Below are positions 44,722-54,073 of a stretch of 64,000 bases of DNA, in pieces (within the stretch, counting starts at the first letter, position 1; each line of letters opens with the position of its first letter). A program made the position numbers and the translations under genes. The notes beneath the pieces were generated by a model. It ran no database searches. It had not been told where the DNA came from and saw nothing but the letters and a program-made list of their open reading frames with translations. The stretch is from Sphingorhabdus sp. (GTDB lineage Bacteria; Pseudomonadota; Alphaproteobacteria; Sphingomonadales; Sphingomonadaceae): NCBI RefSeq assembly GCF_023910635.1, contig NZ_JAAVVZ010000002.1, positions 246,822 to 310,821 on the forward strand, read 5' to 3'.

Positions 44722-45477
44722 ATGTCGATTTTGTTTCTGACTGCGGCGGGTGCCGCAAACCCAGATGTGGCCGCACAATTCGGTCTTATCCCTGCGCTAA
44801 ACGAAGGTGGTCCGATTTCATGGTCGATCTTCATCGTCATGGTCATCATGTCGGTTTTCTCATTCTACATCATGTTCACCAAATTGTTTGAACAGCAGAA
44901 GGTGATGAACCAGTATAAAGACGTCCGTGCGCAATTCTGGCGCGCTGCAACGCTTGAAGAAGGCGCTGCAAAGCTCGACAAGAACAGCGCATATCGTCAA
45001 GTCGTCGACGACGGCATTGCCGCGCAAAAGCAGCATGGCCTTTTGACTGACCCGGTCGAAGCGCATGATTGGTTGCATGGCGCGATGTCTCGTTCGGAAG
45101 ATTCGATCAACAACAAGCTGTCGAGCGGCCTGCCGTTCCTCGCAACGGTTGGAGCAACCGCTCCATTCGTTGGTCTGCTCGGTACGGTTATCGGCATCTA
45201 TTCGGCGCTGATCAAAATCGGTATCGCGGGTCAGGCCGACATCGGCAAGATTGCTGGTCCAGTTGGTGAAGCATTGATCATGACCGCAATTGGTCTGTTC
45301 GTTGCCGTTCCTGCGGTGCTTGCCTATAACTGGCTTCAGGCCCGTAACAAGACAATCGCACGTAGCTTGGCAACTTTCTCGAATGACGTGCTTGGGTACA
45401 TCTCTTCGGGTGGCCGCTTGAAGCCAGCTGTGACTGCAGTAGCAGGTAAGCCAGCGCCAGCAGCGGTTAAGAAGTAA
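44722..45477 (+). CDS. exbB: ExbB, MotA/TolQ/ExbB proton-channel protein
   Basis: This 251-aa inner-membrane protein has three transmembrane segments: WSIFIVMVIMSVFSFYIMF (about 34-52), the pair around LPFLATVGATAPFVGLLGTVIGIY, and EALIMTAIGLFVAVPAVLAYNW. The GATAPFVGLLGTVIGI motif is the family signature. With ExbD it forms the proton channel that energises TonB. The C-terminal tail is Ala/Pro/Lys-rich. The N-terminus, longer than in E. coli, carries FLTAAGAANPDVAAQ. Confidence 0.93.
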   Translation: MSILFLTAAGAANPDVAAQFGLIPALNEGGPISWSIFIVMVIMSVFSFYIMFTKLFEQQKVMNQYKDVRAQFWRAATLEEGAAKLDKNSAYRQVVDDGIAAQKQHGLLTDPVEAHDWLHGAMSRSEDSINNKLSSGLPFLATVGATAPFVGLLGTVIGIYSALIKIGIAGQADIGKIAGPVGEALIMTAIGLFVAVPAVLAYNWLQARNKTIARSLATFSNDVLGYISSGGRLKPAVTAVAGKPAPAAVKK

Positions 45478-45487
45478 GATTGGGTGA

Positions 45488-45535
45488 GGGCTGCGTTTGC
45501 GCGCAGCCCATCCGCCAGCATGAAGCTGGCGCTCG
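45488..45535 (+). terminator. Two hairpins between exbB and exbD
   Basis: GGGCTGCG/CGCAGCCC (45488-45495 and 45502-45509) and GCCAGC/GCTGGC (45514-45519 and 45525-45530) lie in the 94-base gap. The second precedes a T-run (CTCGATTTTTG). They could act as an attenuator or processing site; exbD must still be transcribed from here or from its own promoter. Confidence 0.5.
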
Positions 45536-45571
45536 ATTTTTGACCCAATTTAGTTAGAAGAGGATTGGCCA

Positions 45572-46114
45572 ATGGCAATCAGTTCAGGAGGCGGCGGCAA
45601 TGAAACGCCAATGTCTGACATCAACACAACGCCGCTCGTCGACGTCATGCTGGTGCTCCTCATCGTGTTCCTTATTGCAATTCCGGTTGCGATCCAGACA
45701 GTGAAGATGGACATTCCGATCATCAAGTTTGAACCAACCAAGGCAAAGCGTGAAAATGTCTTGCTGTCGGTGACCACAACCGATGTCGCCGGACGCGACC
45801 CGGGTGATCCGGCGTATGAAGGTGCAAACCCCGGTGGTGAGTGCCGCATTTACTGGAACGTTACCCCGGTTGATTCGACCGAACTGGTGGATCGCGCTGC
45901 AAAGCATCTGAAGGCTGAGTTTGAAAAGCTGGGTGGCCCAGAAGCCGCCGCTGCCGGACAAATCTTACCGGAAATGTTGCCTGAGGCGCATATCCGTGGG
46001 GACATTAACACGCCCTATCGTTGCATCGGTGGTGCAATTTACACCATGCAAATGGCTGGTTTCGCGCGCGTTGGCTTCATTTCGTCGCCATTCGAAAACG
46101 CGAATGTCCAGTAA
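45572..46114 (+). CDS. exbD: ExbD/TolR biopolymer transporter (first copy)
   Basis: A 180-aa protein with the N-terminal signature MSDINTTPLVDVMLVLLIVFLIAI. The Asp of LVDVML is the proton carrier. The single transmembrane helix is at about 20-38 and a periplasmic domain follows. The periplasmic part includes a longer insertion, DVAGRDPGDPAYEGANPGGE, and ends RVGFISSPFENA. Two different exbD genes after exbB is the arrangement seen in Xanthomonas and sphingomonads. The gap to the second copy is 21 bases. Confidence 0.92.
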   Translation: MAISSGGGGNETPMSDINTTPLVDVMLVLLIVFLIAIPVAIQTVKMDIPIIKFEPTKAKRENVLLSVTTTDVAGRDPGDPAYEGANPGGECRIYWNVTPVDSTELVDRAAKHLKAEFEKLGGPEAAAAGQILPEMLPEAHIRGDINTPYRCIGGAIYTMQMAGFARVGFISSPFENANVQ

Positions 46115-46135
46115 GCAATTTAAGGAGCAATCATC

Positions 46136-46591
46136 ATGGCAATGAGTGGCGGTAACGATGATGGCCAGCCGATGATGGAAATGAACACGACGCCGTTGAT
46201 CGACGTCATGCTCGTTCTCCTCATCATGCTGATGATCACCATCCCCCCGGTTTCGCACGCCGTAAATATTGACCTTCCGGTTAATGACCCAAATCAACCA
46301 CCACCGGAAGTTCCGATCGATCCTGTGATCAACAAGATCATCATTCTGCCGGACAGCACCATCCAATGGAATGGCACACCCGTGACATTGCAGCAGATGG
46401 AGCAATATCTGGTTCAGACGCGGTCGAAGACACCTGAGCCGGAGCTTCAGTTCCAGCCAGCCCCAACGGCGCCATATGACACCGTGGACAAGGCATTGGT
46501 CTCTGTGAAGCGCAGCGGCATTACGAAGTTCGGATTTGTCGGCAACGAACAATATCGCGTCTTCGGTAAGGCGTCGCGTGAGGGACGTTAG
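46136..46591 (+). CDS. exbD: ExbD/TolR biopolymer transporter (second copy)
   Basis: A 151-aa paralogue of the preceding gene with MNTTPLIDVMLVLLIMLMITI, the proton-carrying Asp in LIDVML, and a periplasmic domain with DKALVSVKRSGITKFGFVGN. It lacks the insertion found in the first copy. Both ExbD proteins likely join ExbB in the energiser complex, or form separate ones for different TonB receptors. A terminator follows 35 bases after the stop. Confidence 0.9.
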   Translation: MAMSGGNDDGQPMMEMNTTPLIDVMLVLLIMLMITIPPVSHAVNIDLPVNDPNQPPPEVPIDPVINKIIILPDSTIQWNGTPVTLQQMEQYLVQTRSKTPEPELQFQPAPTAPYDTVDKALVSVKRSGITKFGFVGNEQYRVFGKASREGR

Positions 46592-46625
46592 TCTCTAGGA
46601 CCTCGAACTAATCGACATGGAAAGG

Positions 46626-46656
46626 GGCGGTGCAGAAATGCGCCGCCTTTTTCTTT
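46626..46656 (+). terminator. Rho-independent terminator of the ton operon
   Basis: GGCGGTGC (46626-46633) pairs with GCGCCGCC (46640-46647), including one G-U pair, and is followed by TTTTTCTTT. Confidence 0.75.
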
Positions 46657-47021
46657 GGCTTATGGCCGCGACTCAGGTCGGAACCGCCAAGCGACGGCAT
46701 GTGTGATCCTCACGAGCAAAGAAACCGGACCCGTCGCTCCAGCGAAGGCTGGAGCCTATCGCGCTTAACTGACAAGCGTGATGGGACCAAGCCTGCGCTA
46801 GGACAACGCGGGCTTTGACTGAAAGGTCACACTAAAGTCTCACCTAAATCGACGTGCCATCGTCCTGTTTGGCCGATTACATGCCCTTGCAGCCATTGGG
46901 CGGTCGGCGATGTTGCGCACGCAAGCTGACAGGCCAAATCCTACATTGCAAGCGGATTGACCTGCTATGGGCCAAAGCGACGGCGCTTTAACGAATGCAT
47001 ATTGGCGACAATCGGCGGGTT
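46657..47021. other. Gene-free stretch with a short palindrome
   Basis: Between the ton operon and the peptidase gene, the only structure seen is GCTCCAGC-GAAG-GCTGGAGC (46736-46755), a REP-like hairpin. The frames here have no ribosome site or recognisable product. The long plus-strand frame starting at 46995 is the shadow of the peptidase gene. Confidence 0.45.
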
Positions 47022-48332
47022 TTATTTCCCGCGCGAAAGGCGTGTCATCAATATGGCTGCCCGCTTCGCTTGACGCTTGATGCTCGCCAGATCGACGGTC
47101 TCGCCGGGGGCGTGGTCGCCCTTGCTGTAGACGCCAAGGCCGACAAGGCCATCCAGTTCGTTGGCGACAAAGCTGATATCGCCCGCACCGCGCTTCAACG
47201 GGTCAAGCACGGGCTGTTCCGCAAGTCCCAAGTCGCGGTTGACGGCATTAAGACCCGCCAGAAGCGCCTTGTTACCATCTGTCGGTGCCATTGCCGGATA
47301 GCTTCCCGGGTCGAAGCTGATCGTCGCTGTCGTTTTGGGGGCAGATGCAGCAACAATATTCAGCATCTTTGTGCGGACACGTGCGCTTTGTTCTTCGGAC
47401 AAAGTCCGGAAATCGCCGCGCGCAATGGCCAAGCCGGGAATGATATTGGTCTTGCCCTTCGCATTGACGCGGACGCCATCTGTATCAAAGTTCACTTCCT
47501 GTCCGGCTGCAACCAAGCCGACGTTAAACGTCAGGTTCTGCTCTGGCAGTTCCGTACGGAACCGGTGCAGGATGCGCGCAAGTTCAAAAGCCGCGCCATC
47601 GCCATAAGTGGTGTCGAATATCAGGGAGCTGTGTCCCGTGACGCCGGACACTTCCAATTTCCAACTGTTCGACGAACGCCGCGATATAACGCCCATATCC
47701 TTGCCATTTTCAATAGAAAGCCCTTCAAAATCGAGCGCCACATCGGCGGTTTTCCCCGCTGCGATCAACGGCGCACGTGTGATGTCGATCGGGTCGCCGG
47801 CATCTTCTTCATCCCCCGTCATATGGATTTCTATGCTGGCGTCCTTCAACGTGCCCGCCGCTTGCATCGCGCGCAAAGCAGACACGATCACGACCATGCC
47901 GCCCTTGTCATCGCCTGCACCTGGGCCAATCGCTTGTTCGCCATTGCGGACAAAGGTCTGGAACGGGCTATCTGCTTCAAACACCGTGTCGAGATGGGCA
48001 ATGAGCAACAGTTTTTTCGTGCCCTTCTTACCCGCCTTGGTCGCGACGAGATGCCCCGAACGACCCGCTTTTGCCATATCGATCCATTCGACCTTGAAGC
48101 CCAGCGGCTCCAGCTCGGATCGCATCATGTCGCCGACGGTCTTTACGCCGGGGAAGTTCATGGTGCCCGAATTCTGGTTCACCAGCTTTTCAAGCAGAGT
48201 GATGGATCGTTCATATTCCGCGTCGACGGTCGCGACCATTTTGGTTTCGGGTGCAGATAATTTGGCATGCGCCACGGGTGAAAGGGCGACGAGGGCAATG
48301 CTGCTGCACAGCATGAAGGCACGGAATTTCAT
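47022..48332 (-). CDS. M20-family metallopeptidase, exported (glutamate-carboxypeptidase-like)
   Basis: A 436-aa protein with a signal peptide (FMLCSSIALVALSPVAHA). The M20 zinc-peptidase core shows LIAHLDTVFEADSPF (His-x-Asp), GPGAGDDKGGMVVI (bridging Asp), HMTGDEEDAGDP (catalytic and ligand Glu), VALDFEG and VTGHSSLIF in the dimerisation domain. CPG2-like enzymes release C-terminal glutamate from peptides or folates; the natural substrate here is unknown. It stands alone, facing away from the ton operon. Confidence 0.9.
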   Translation of the reverse strand: MKFRAFMLCSSIALVALSPVAHAKLSAPETKMVATVDAEYERSITLLEKLVNQNSGTMNFPGVKTVGDMMRSELEPLGFKVEWIDMAKAGRSGHLVATKAGKKGTKKLLLIAHLDTVFEADSPFQTFVRNGEQAIGPGAGDDKGGMVVIVSALRAMQAAGTLKDASIEIHMTGDEEDAGDPIDITRAPLIAAGKTADVALDFEGLSIENGKDMGVISRRSSNSWKLEVSGVTGHSSLIFDTTYGDGAAFELARILHRFRTELPEQNLTFNVGLVAAGQEVNFDTDGVRVNAKGKTNIIPGLAIARGDFRTLSEEQSARVRTKMLNIVAASAPKTTATISFDPGSYPAMAPTDGNKALLAGLNAVNRDLGLAEQPVLDPLKRGAGDISFVANELDGLVGLGVYSKGDHAPGETVDLASIKRQAKRAAILMTRLSRGK

Positions 48333-48407
48333 GATACACTCCCGATTAAGACCCGCATGATGTGCCGTGCTTTGCCGATTGAGGCAAGGGCGTTGAACAG
48401 GCCGATT

Positions 48408-49316
48408 TTACGCGGGATTTTTGTCCGACAGAATATGTTCCAAAATGAAATGCGGGACGGTGAGCGTGGATATCAAAATGAAGGCGGTCCGGATGATGCC
48501 CATGTCAGCGGGAACATCGCCCTGATACAGGAACATCACTACACCCAGGCCCAATGACAAAGCGAATACCGCGCAAATGATTGCAGCCTTCTTCAATGGC
48601 GACAGGTCACCGGTCTCGCGTAACGCGTCGGCCATATGCCGCGGCGAATGGAGCCCGCAAAAGAATATCGCAAATGCCACAAGCGGCGGCAGGAAAAAGG
48701 CGGCGACGAGGCAGGCAAGCACCTCCAACGCGCTTTGCTTGTCATCATGGCGGAATGCCCAATAGGCAAAAACGAGACTGCCCAAGGCCGCCGGAACCGA
48801 CGCCGCGCCAAGCAATGCGGCGATCACTGCGCCATTATTGCTACCGGTCAGCGCTGCGAATATCATGGCGACATCGTCAGGGCTGGCAAGCGCGGGCAAT
48901 GCTACCAAAGCCCATCCGACCATCATGGCCAGAAACGGGTCAACTCCGCCGCGCCAGTCGCGGCTGAAATGGACGATTGAAATGATGAGAAACGAGATGA
49001 GCGCAAGCTCAGGAAGTAATATCCATAAGAACACCATAAAGGCTGCGCAGAACAGATAACCGCCAATGATCCTGATTTTGCCAGTGATGCCTTTCTGCCC
49101 GAAATGGGCCGCGGCGATTTCAACGTCGAGCGTTCCGTGCGGGATTCCTGCAACTACGATTGCAACAGCAGCCAGCATATTGACATGCGTGCTGTTCATG
49201 CCGCCCCAAAAGCGATCAATGATAACCAGCAGCAATGTAGCCACCGGTAACGCAAACAGGCGCAACATTTTTGGAAATGTTGCGCCTGTAGAATGCGAGT
49301 ATAAAATTGTAGTCAT
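48408..49316 (-). CDS. blh: Brp/Blh-family beta-carotene 15,15'-dioxygenase
   Basis: A 302-aa multi-spanning membrane protein that cleaves beta-carotene to two retinals. Conserved iron-site motifs include AGIPHGTLDVEIAAAHFG, SIVHFSRDW (His), FCGLHSPRHMADALRE (His pair) and a late HFILEHILSD. About eight hydrophobic segments fit the family. It is directly downstream of the rhodopsin gene on the same strand (45-base gap), so retinal synthesis and opsin are co-expressed. The beta-carotene pathway genes are not in this window. Confidence 0.92.
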   Translation of the reverse strand: MTTILYSHSTGATFPKMLRLFALPVATLLLVIIDRFWGGMNSTHVNMLAAVAIVVAGIPHGTLDVEIAAAHFGQKGITGKIRIIGGYLFCAAFMVFLWILLPELALISFLIISIVHFSRDWRGGVDPFLAMMVGWALVALPALASPDDVAMIFAALTGSNNGAVIAALLGAASVPAALGSLVFAYWAFRHDDKQSALEVLACLVAAFFLPPLVAFAIFFCGLHSPRHMADALRETGDLSPLKKAAIICAVFALSLGLGVVMFLYQGDVPADMGIIRTAFILISTLTVPHFILEHILSDKNPA

Positions 49317-49361
49317 ATTGGAGTGTACGCCACCGAAGCGGCGTACGTCCAGTGTTTAACC

Positions 49362-50117
49362 TTAGGCCTTATCGCCATATTCGGCTTGCGATTTGCGTAC
49401 TGCGATCATGTAGATCAAGACGCCAACGCCTGCCTTTGCGATCAAGTCAGCGATTGTGTAGCCGACTTGCACACCCACGGTTACGTCCGAACCGCTCAGG
49501 TTGGTGTAAGGGATCATGTATACGATTGGGTAGAAACCCCATGATGCGAAGGTCAGCAAACGTGCCTTCTTCACCAATTCGCGCACATTTTCTGGCTGGC
49601 TGTTGATTGATGCACCGAGACCAGCAAACAGTTGCCACATGATGTAGACAAAAGGAATTGCCGACAATGTGCCCCACAATACGCGGGTTGGAATGTCGGT
49701 TGCGATTTCACCTGGGTAGCCCAGGATGATCATCAGCGCTGCTGCGCCGCCGAGCTTGATCGACTTCGATACGGTTTCGTCTTGGCTCAAACGCATCACG
49801 AGGATGAGCTCGATCAACAACAATGGCACGGTCAGCAACCAATCGACATAACGATAGGCATCGTTAAATGCATAGCCGCTTGCGGCCACTACACCGCCTT
49901 CAACGGTATATGCACCTTCCCAGCTTTCGAAAATACGGAAATAATGATATGCGGCAATGGCAGTAACCAAGCCGGAAATGGTCAGCGCGGTCTTGTAGGC
50001 TGGGGCCACTTGCGAGCGACCTAACCACAAAAACAGCGTTGCTGCTGCCATAGTAGCAAATGTAAATGAGAATGCATTATAGACCAATGAATATTGGCCA
50101 AAAGTTAGATTTTCCAC
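49362..50117 (-). CDS. Xanthorhodopsin-type light-driven proton pump
   Basis: The seven-helix retinal protein is 251 aa from GTG 50117, which follows AGGGGGGAAAAAC. The open frame continues 25 codons upstream but without support. On helix [21 protein letters not shown] gives the D-T-E proton-pump triad (Asp acceptor, Thr, Glu donor) and Leu at the spectral-tuning position, predicting green absorption. His in AAYHYFRIF pairs with the acceptor. The Schiff-base Lys is in [12 protein letters not shown]. Gly in LWGTLS aligns with the glycine that opens the carotenoid-antenna fenestration in Gloeobacter rhodopsin: the Asp-to-Gly (57) and Asp-to-Lys (136) spacings are those I recall. It pumps protons outward across the inner membrane. 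Confidence 0.95.
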   Translation of the reverse strand: MENLTFGQYSLVYNAFSFTFATMAAATLFLWLGRSQVAPAYKTALTISGLVTAIAAYHYFRIFESWEGAYTVEGGVVAASGYAFNDAYRYVDWLLTVPLLLIELILVMRLSQDETVSKSIKLGGAAALMIILGYPGEIATDIPTRVLWGTLSAIPFVYIMWQLFAGLGASINSQPENVRELVKKARLLTFASWGFYPIVYMIPYTNLSGSDVTVGVQVGYTIADLIAKAGVGVLIYMIAVRKSQAEYGDKA

Positions 50118-50302
50118 GTTTTTCCCCCCTTTTGGCGACACCCCTAAGGGTGCCGGGAGGTAGGATGTTAACCTATGCATTAGATGTGTCAACCCATCCT
50201 TTATACCATGTTTTTCCTATATTGTCGCAAACCGTCGGTCAGCGGAAAAAGGGTAGGTTGGGGTCGCTACGCGCGGAATGGCGAGTTAGGAGGCAGTGCA
50301 AT
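50118..50302. promoter_or_regulatory. Divergent light-responsive promoter region
   Basis: The 185 bases separate the rhodopsin and LOV-HTH genes. TTGACA on the minus strand (50187-50192) is a consensus -35 for the rhodopsin. A dyad, TAGG-N7-CCTA (50161-50175), lies just downstream where the -10 should be, and the -10 itself is poor, as expected for an activator-dependent promoter. The leader contains ACCC-CTAA-GGGT (50139-50150). That the LOV-HTH protein binds here is inference. Confidence 0.5.
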
Positions 50303-50917
50303 TTGTCTGTTCTTGAACATAACAAATCGCGGCTGGACGCCCTGATTTCGAACAGTCCGATAGCATCGGTCGTTAGCGATCCGCGTCAGCGTGATAATCC
50401 AATCATTGCCTGCAATGCAGCCTTTATTGCGCTAACGGGATACGCCGAAGATGAAATCATTGGCCGGAACTGCAAATTTTTGGCTGGCCCAGCCGCTGAG
50501 CCATGGTTGAGTGAAACAATAAGCAACGCGGTTCAACGTCACACGCCAGTCCTTGTCGAAATCCTAAATTACAAGCGCGATGGAACACCCTTTCGCAATG
50601 CGGTGCTCGTTGCGCCGATATTTGACGAAGAGGGCGATCTTGAGTTCTTTCTGGGCTCGCAGGTCGAACTGGAAGCCGGCGCGCCAATGTCGCATGAGAA
50701 CCGCCGTATCGCCGCGGTATCGGCGGTGAAGGCATTGTCACGGCGGCAACGCGAGGTGCTGGCCGAAATGGCGCTTGGGCATCTCAACAGGCAAATTGCC
50801 TTCAGGCTTGGTGTCAGCGAGCAGACTGTCAAAATGCACCGGGCATTATTGATGGAAAGATTGGGGGCTGCCACCTCTGCCGATGCCATTCGCATTGCGG
50901 TCGAAGCCGGACTGTAA
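50303..50917 (+). CDS. LOV-HTH blue-light transcription factor, EL222-like
   Basis: The protein is 205 aa from TTG 50303, which follows TTAGGAGG. The in-frame upstream extension to 50066 would overlap the rhodopsin gene and is unlikely. The N-terminal LOV domain contains [19 protein letters not shown], the flavin motif GRNCKFLAG with the adduct-forming Cys57, [16 protein letters not shown] and FLGSQVE. The C-terminal LuxR-type HTH has [20 protein letters not shown] and [20 protein letters not shown]. Order and sequence closely match, from memory, EL222 of Erythrobacter litoralis. Blue light makes a flavin-Cys adduct that frees the HTH to dimerise and bind DNA. The divergent placement next to rhodopsin-blh suggests it activates them. 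Confidence 0.93.
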   Translation: MSVLEHNKSRLDALISNSPIASVVSDPRQRDNPIIACNAAFIALTGYAEDEIIGRNCKFLAGPAAEPWLSETISNAVQRHTPVLVEILNYKRDGTPFRNAVLVAPIFDEEGDLEFFLGSQVELEAGAPMSHENRRIAAVSAVKALSRRQREVLAEMALGHLNRQIAFRLGVSEQTVKMHRALLMERLGAATSADAIRIAVEAGL

Positions 50918-51025
50918 ACAGGTCCTTTTGTCCGCAAGACACATCTCCGAACGGTGACGAAATGGAACATTCGGGCTTGGAACCGATTACGCTTTCACGA
51001 AACAATTACGTGAAAAGAGAATCTT

Positions 51026-52084
51026 ATGAAAAGTCCGATATTTTTCGCAGGTATTGCGCTTGCTGTTCTTACGCCTTCTATGGCCTCTGCGCAGGATGAT
51101 GGTTGTCGGCGCGACGGCAATGGCCGCATCATTGGTACAGTCGTTGGCGCAGGTGCCGGCGGCGTGCTTGGCAATGTGATAGCTGGGCGTGGCGACAAGA
51201 CCGAAGCCTCCATAATCGGCGCGGTCGTTGGTGCGGTCATTGGCAATCAGGTGTCCAAATCGAACCGTGGCGACTGCCGCACGGCTTACGGCTATTATGA
51301 CGAACAAGGCCGCTGGCACGCAACGGGCGTTAGCGCAAATGAGGCCCGCGGCTATTATGACCGCAATGGCAGTTGGGTTGAAGGCCAGCCAAACGGATAT
51401 TATGACAATGGCCGATGGGTCGTGGCGAGCGGCGACCGCGAAAACGCAGGCTATGTCGATCGTGACGGCTATTGGGTTCCGGCATCATCCGTCGGCTATT
51501 ATGACCGCAACAATCGTTGGGTAGGTGGCACGGCGACGGGCTATTATGACACTAACGGCCGTTGGGTCGCAGGCCCCACACAGGGACGGTACGATGCCCG
51601 TGGCCGCTGGATTGTTGGTGACACGGCATATGCGAATGAAAACAACGCCAATTGGAATGCGGTGGAACAGCCAGGATATTATGACACCAACGGCCGATGG
51701 GTTGCTGGCCGTGCATATGGCTATTATGACTCGCGGGGACGCTGGGTTTCAACACGTGAGGGTAGTTATCAGAACAATGATAACCGTCCGAACAACCAAT
51801 ATCGCCCGGGCACGGGGCAATATGACCTAAACCAAATGCCGATGGACATTGCGAGCCGGATTAGCTGGATGCGGGAGTATATTCGAAATTCGGTGCAATC
51901 ACAGCAAATGAGCCGGGCAAGTGCGCAATATGCGCGGCGTGAGCTGACCGCGATTGAGGCGCAGAACCGCCAGTTCAACCGCGACGGTCGATTTACGTCA
52001 CGCGAAGAGCAGATAATACAGCGACGTCTGGACCGGCTGACAAAACGCTTTCAACAAAGCGAACGTCAAGCGCGCAACAATTAA
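51026..52084 (+). CDS. Envelope protein with glycine-zipper domain and GYYD/GRWV repeats
   Basis: A 352-aa protein. The signal peptide (FFAGIALAVLTPSMASAQ) is followed by a glycine-zipper membrane-type segment (GTVVGAGAGGVLGNVIAGRG and GAVVGAVIGNQ, about 37-75). About nine tandem units follow, each GYYDxxGRWVxG-like and 12-25 residues apart (about 85-240), then a polar linker. The C-terminal alpha part is rich in Arg and Gln (SRISWMREYIRNSVQ, EEQIIQRRLDRLTKRFQQ) and likely forms a coiled coil. The zipper may insert in or line the outer membrane. The repeats recall YD/WG-type surface repeats, function unknown. It is monocistronic, ending in a shared terminator. Confidence 0.75.
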   Translation: MKSPIFFAGIALAVLTPSMASAQDDGCRRDGNGRIIGTVVGAGAGGVLGNVIAGRGDKTEASIIGAVVGAVIGNQVSKSNRGDCRTAYGYYDEQGRWHATGVSANEARGYYDRNGSWVEGQPNGYYDNGRWVVASGDRENAGYVDRDGYWVPASSVGYYDRNNRWVGGTATGYYDTNGRWVAGPTQGRYDARGRWIVGDTAYANENNANWNAVEQPGYYDTNGRWVAGRAYGYYDSRGRWVSTREGSYQNNDNRPNNQYRPGTGQYDLNQMPMDIASRISWMREYIRNSVQSQQMSRASAQYARRELTAIEAQNRQFNRDGRFTSREEQIIQRRLDRLTKRFQQSERQARNN

Positions 52085-52097
52085 AGTCAAAAAATAA

Positions 52098-52128
52098 GGC
52101 CCGGCAGTCCCCCAACTGCCGGGCCTTT
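52098..52128. terminator. Bidirectional terminator between envelope gene and glnA
   Basis: GGCCCGGCAG (52098-52107) and CTGCCGGGCC (52116-52125) form a perfect 10-bp stem with an 8-base loop, followed by TTTAG on one strand and TTATTTT on the other. It serves converging genes on both sides. Confidence 0.8.
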
Positions 52129-52151
52129 AGCACTGATCCGATGCGTTAGGA

Positions 52152-53564
52152 TCAGTAGCTATAGTACATGTCGAACTCGACTGGGCTTGGCGTCATTTCC
52201 CAACGGGCGACGTCTTCCATCTTGAGTTCGATATAGCTTTCAATCTGGTCCTTGGAGAACACGTCACCCTTTAACAGGAAGTCGTGATCAGCGGCCAGTG
52301 AATCGAGTGCTTCGCGGAGTGAGCCGGCAACGGTTGGAACTTGCGCGAGTTCTGCCGGTGGCAGGTCATACAGGTTCTTATCCATGGCTTCGCCCGGGTG
52401 GATCTTGTTCTGGATACCGTCGAGCCCCGCCATGAACAGCGCTGCATAGCACAGATACGGGTTCGCCATTGCGTCTGGAAAGCGCACTTCGACGCGCTTT
52501 GCCTTGGCACCGGCACCATAAGGAATACGGCATGACGCCGAACGGTTACGCGCGGAATATGCAAGTAACACGGGCGCTTCATAGCCGGGAACCAAACGCT
52601 TGTAGCTGTTGGTGGTCGGGTTGGAAAATGCGTTGATTGCCTTGGCATGCTTGATGATGCCGCCAATGAAAAACAGGCACATTTCCGACAGGCCAGCATA
52701 GCCGTCGCCCGCGAAGAGCGGTGTCTTGCCTTCCCAGATCGACAAATGGGTGTGCATGCCCGAACCGTTATCTTCCTTGATTGGCTTTGGCATGAACGTT
52801 GCGGTCTTGCCATAAGCGTGCGCCACCTGATGCACGACATATTTGTAGATCTGCATACGGTCGGCGGTCTGCGTTAGCGTGCCGAAAGTCAGGCCAAGCT
52901 CATGCTGGGCTGCGGCAACTTCATGGTGATGCTTGTCGCACGGCAGACCCATTTCCAACATGGTCGAAACCATCTCGCCACGGATGTCCATAGCGCTGTC
53001 GACAGGTGCGACGGGGAAATAACCGCCCTTAGCGCGCGGGCGGTGGCCCATATTGCCGCTTTCATATTTCGTGCCGCTGTTGGTGGGCAGTTCAATATCG
53101 TCAATCTTGTAATAAGACGTGTTGTAGCTGTTTTCAAAACGCACATCGTCGAACATGAAGAATTCGGCTTCTGGACCGACATAGATGGTATCGCCAATAC
53201 CCGTGGTCTTCAAATAGGCTTCGGCGCGCTTGGCGGTCGAACGCGGGTCGCGGCTGTATAGCTCGCCTGTCGATGGCTCAACAATGTCGCAGAAGATGAT
53301 CATCATTGGCGTTGCCGAGAAGGGATCTACATATACTGCGTCCAGATCAGGCTTTAGGATCATGTCGGATTCGTTGATTGCTTTCCAGCCCTCAATCGAC
53401 GAGCCGTCGAACATCAGGCCGTCTTCCAACTCATCTTCGCCAATGACGCCCGCGCACATCGTCAGATGCTGCCATTTGCCCTTGGGATCAGTGAAGCGCA
53501 CATCGACCCACTCGATTTCCTCATCCTTGATGCGCTTGATGATGTCTTTGGCTGAAGTGCCCAT
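52152..53564 (-). CDS. glnA: Type I glutamine synthetase
   Basis: The protein is 470 aa from ATG 53564 ([10 protein letters not shown]), which follows AAGGAACGCATT; the 60-codon extension upstream is Lys-rich and overlaps glnB. Family motifs are [24 protein letters not shown], the ATP-binding [16 protein letters not shown], and [10 protein letters not shown]. The adenylylation loop DKNLYDLPP carries the Tyr modified by GlnE. It joins ammonia to glutamate using ATP and is the main nitrogen-assimilation enzyme. glnB lies 46 bases upstream on the same strand, forming the usual glnB-glnA operon. Confidence 0.96.
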   Translation of the reverse strand: MGTSAKDIIKRIKDEEIEWVDVRFTDPKGKWQHLTMCAGVIGEDELEDGLMFDGSSIEGWKAINESDMILKPDLDAVYVDPFSATPMMIIFCDIVEPSTGELYSRDPRSTAKRAEAYLKTTGIGDTIYVGPEAEFFMFDDVRFENSYNTSYYKIDDIELPTNSGTKYESGNMGHRPRAKGGYFPVAPVDSAMDIRGEMVSTMLEMGLPCDKHHHEVAAAQHELGLTFGTLTQTADRMQIYKYVVHQVAHAYGKTATFMPKPIKEDNGSGMHTHLSIWEGKTPLFAGDGYAGLSEMCLFFIGGIIKHAKAINAFSNPTTNSYKRLVPGYEAPVLLAYSARNRSASCRIPYGAGAKAKRVEVRFPDAMANPYLCYAALFMAGLDGIQNKIHPGEAMDKNLYDLPPAELAQVPTVAGSLREALDSLAADHDFLLKGDVFSKDQIESYIELKMEDVARWEMTPSPVEFDMYYSY

Positions 53565-53610
53565 AATGCGTTCCTTCTTTCGCTTGTCTTTCTTAAGTGA
53601 TTTGGATTTT

Positions 53611-54009
<399 letters not shown>

Positions 54010-54073
54010 TTATCAAGTATCGTGCCAGATCGGGTGGCGCACAAACGGCGGATTTTTGCGCGATTATGGCCAT

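Noticed and set aside
46995..48260. A 421-codon plus-strand open frame across the M20 peptidase gene
   Set aside because: Antisense to a gene with signal peptide and full zinc motifs. No ribosome site and no recognisable domain.
51300..51760. Short-repeat array in DNA (GGCTATTATGAC words)
   Set aside because: The repetition is explained by the GYYD protein repeats of the envelope gene, so it is not a separate DNA element.
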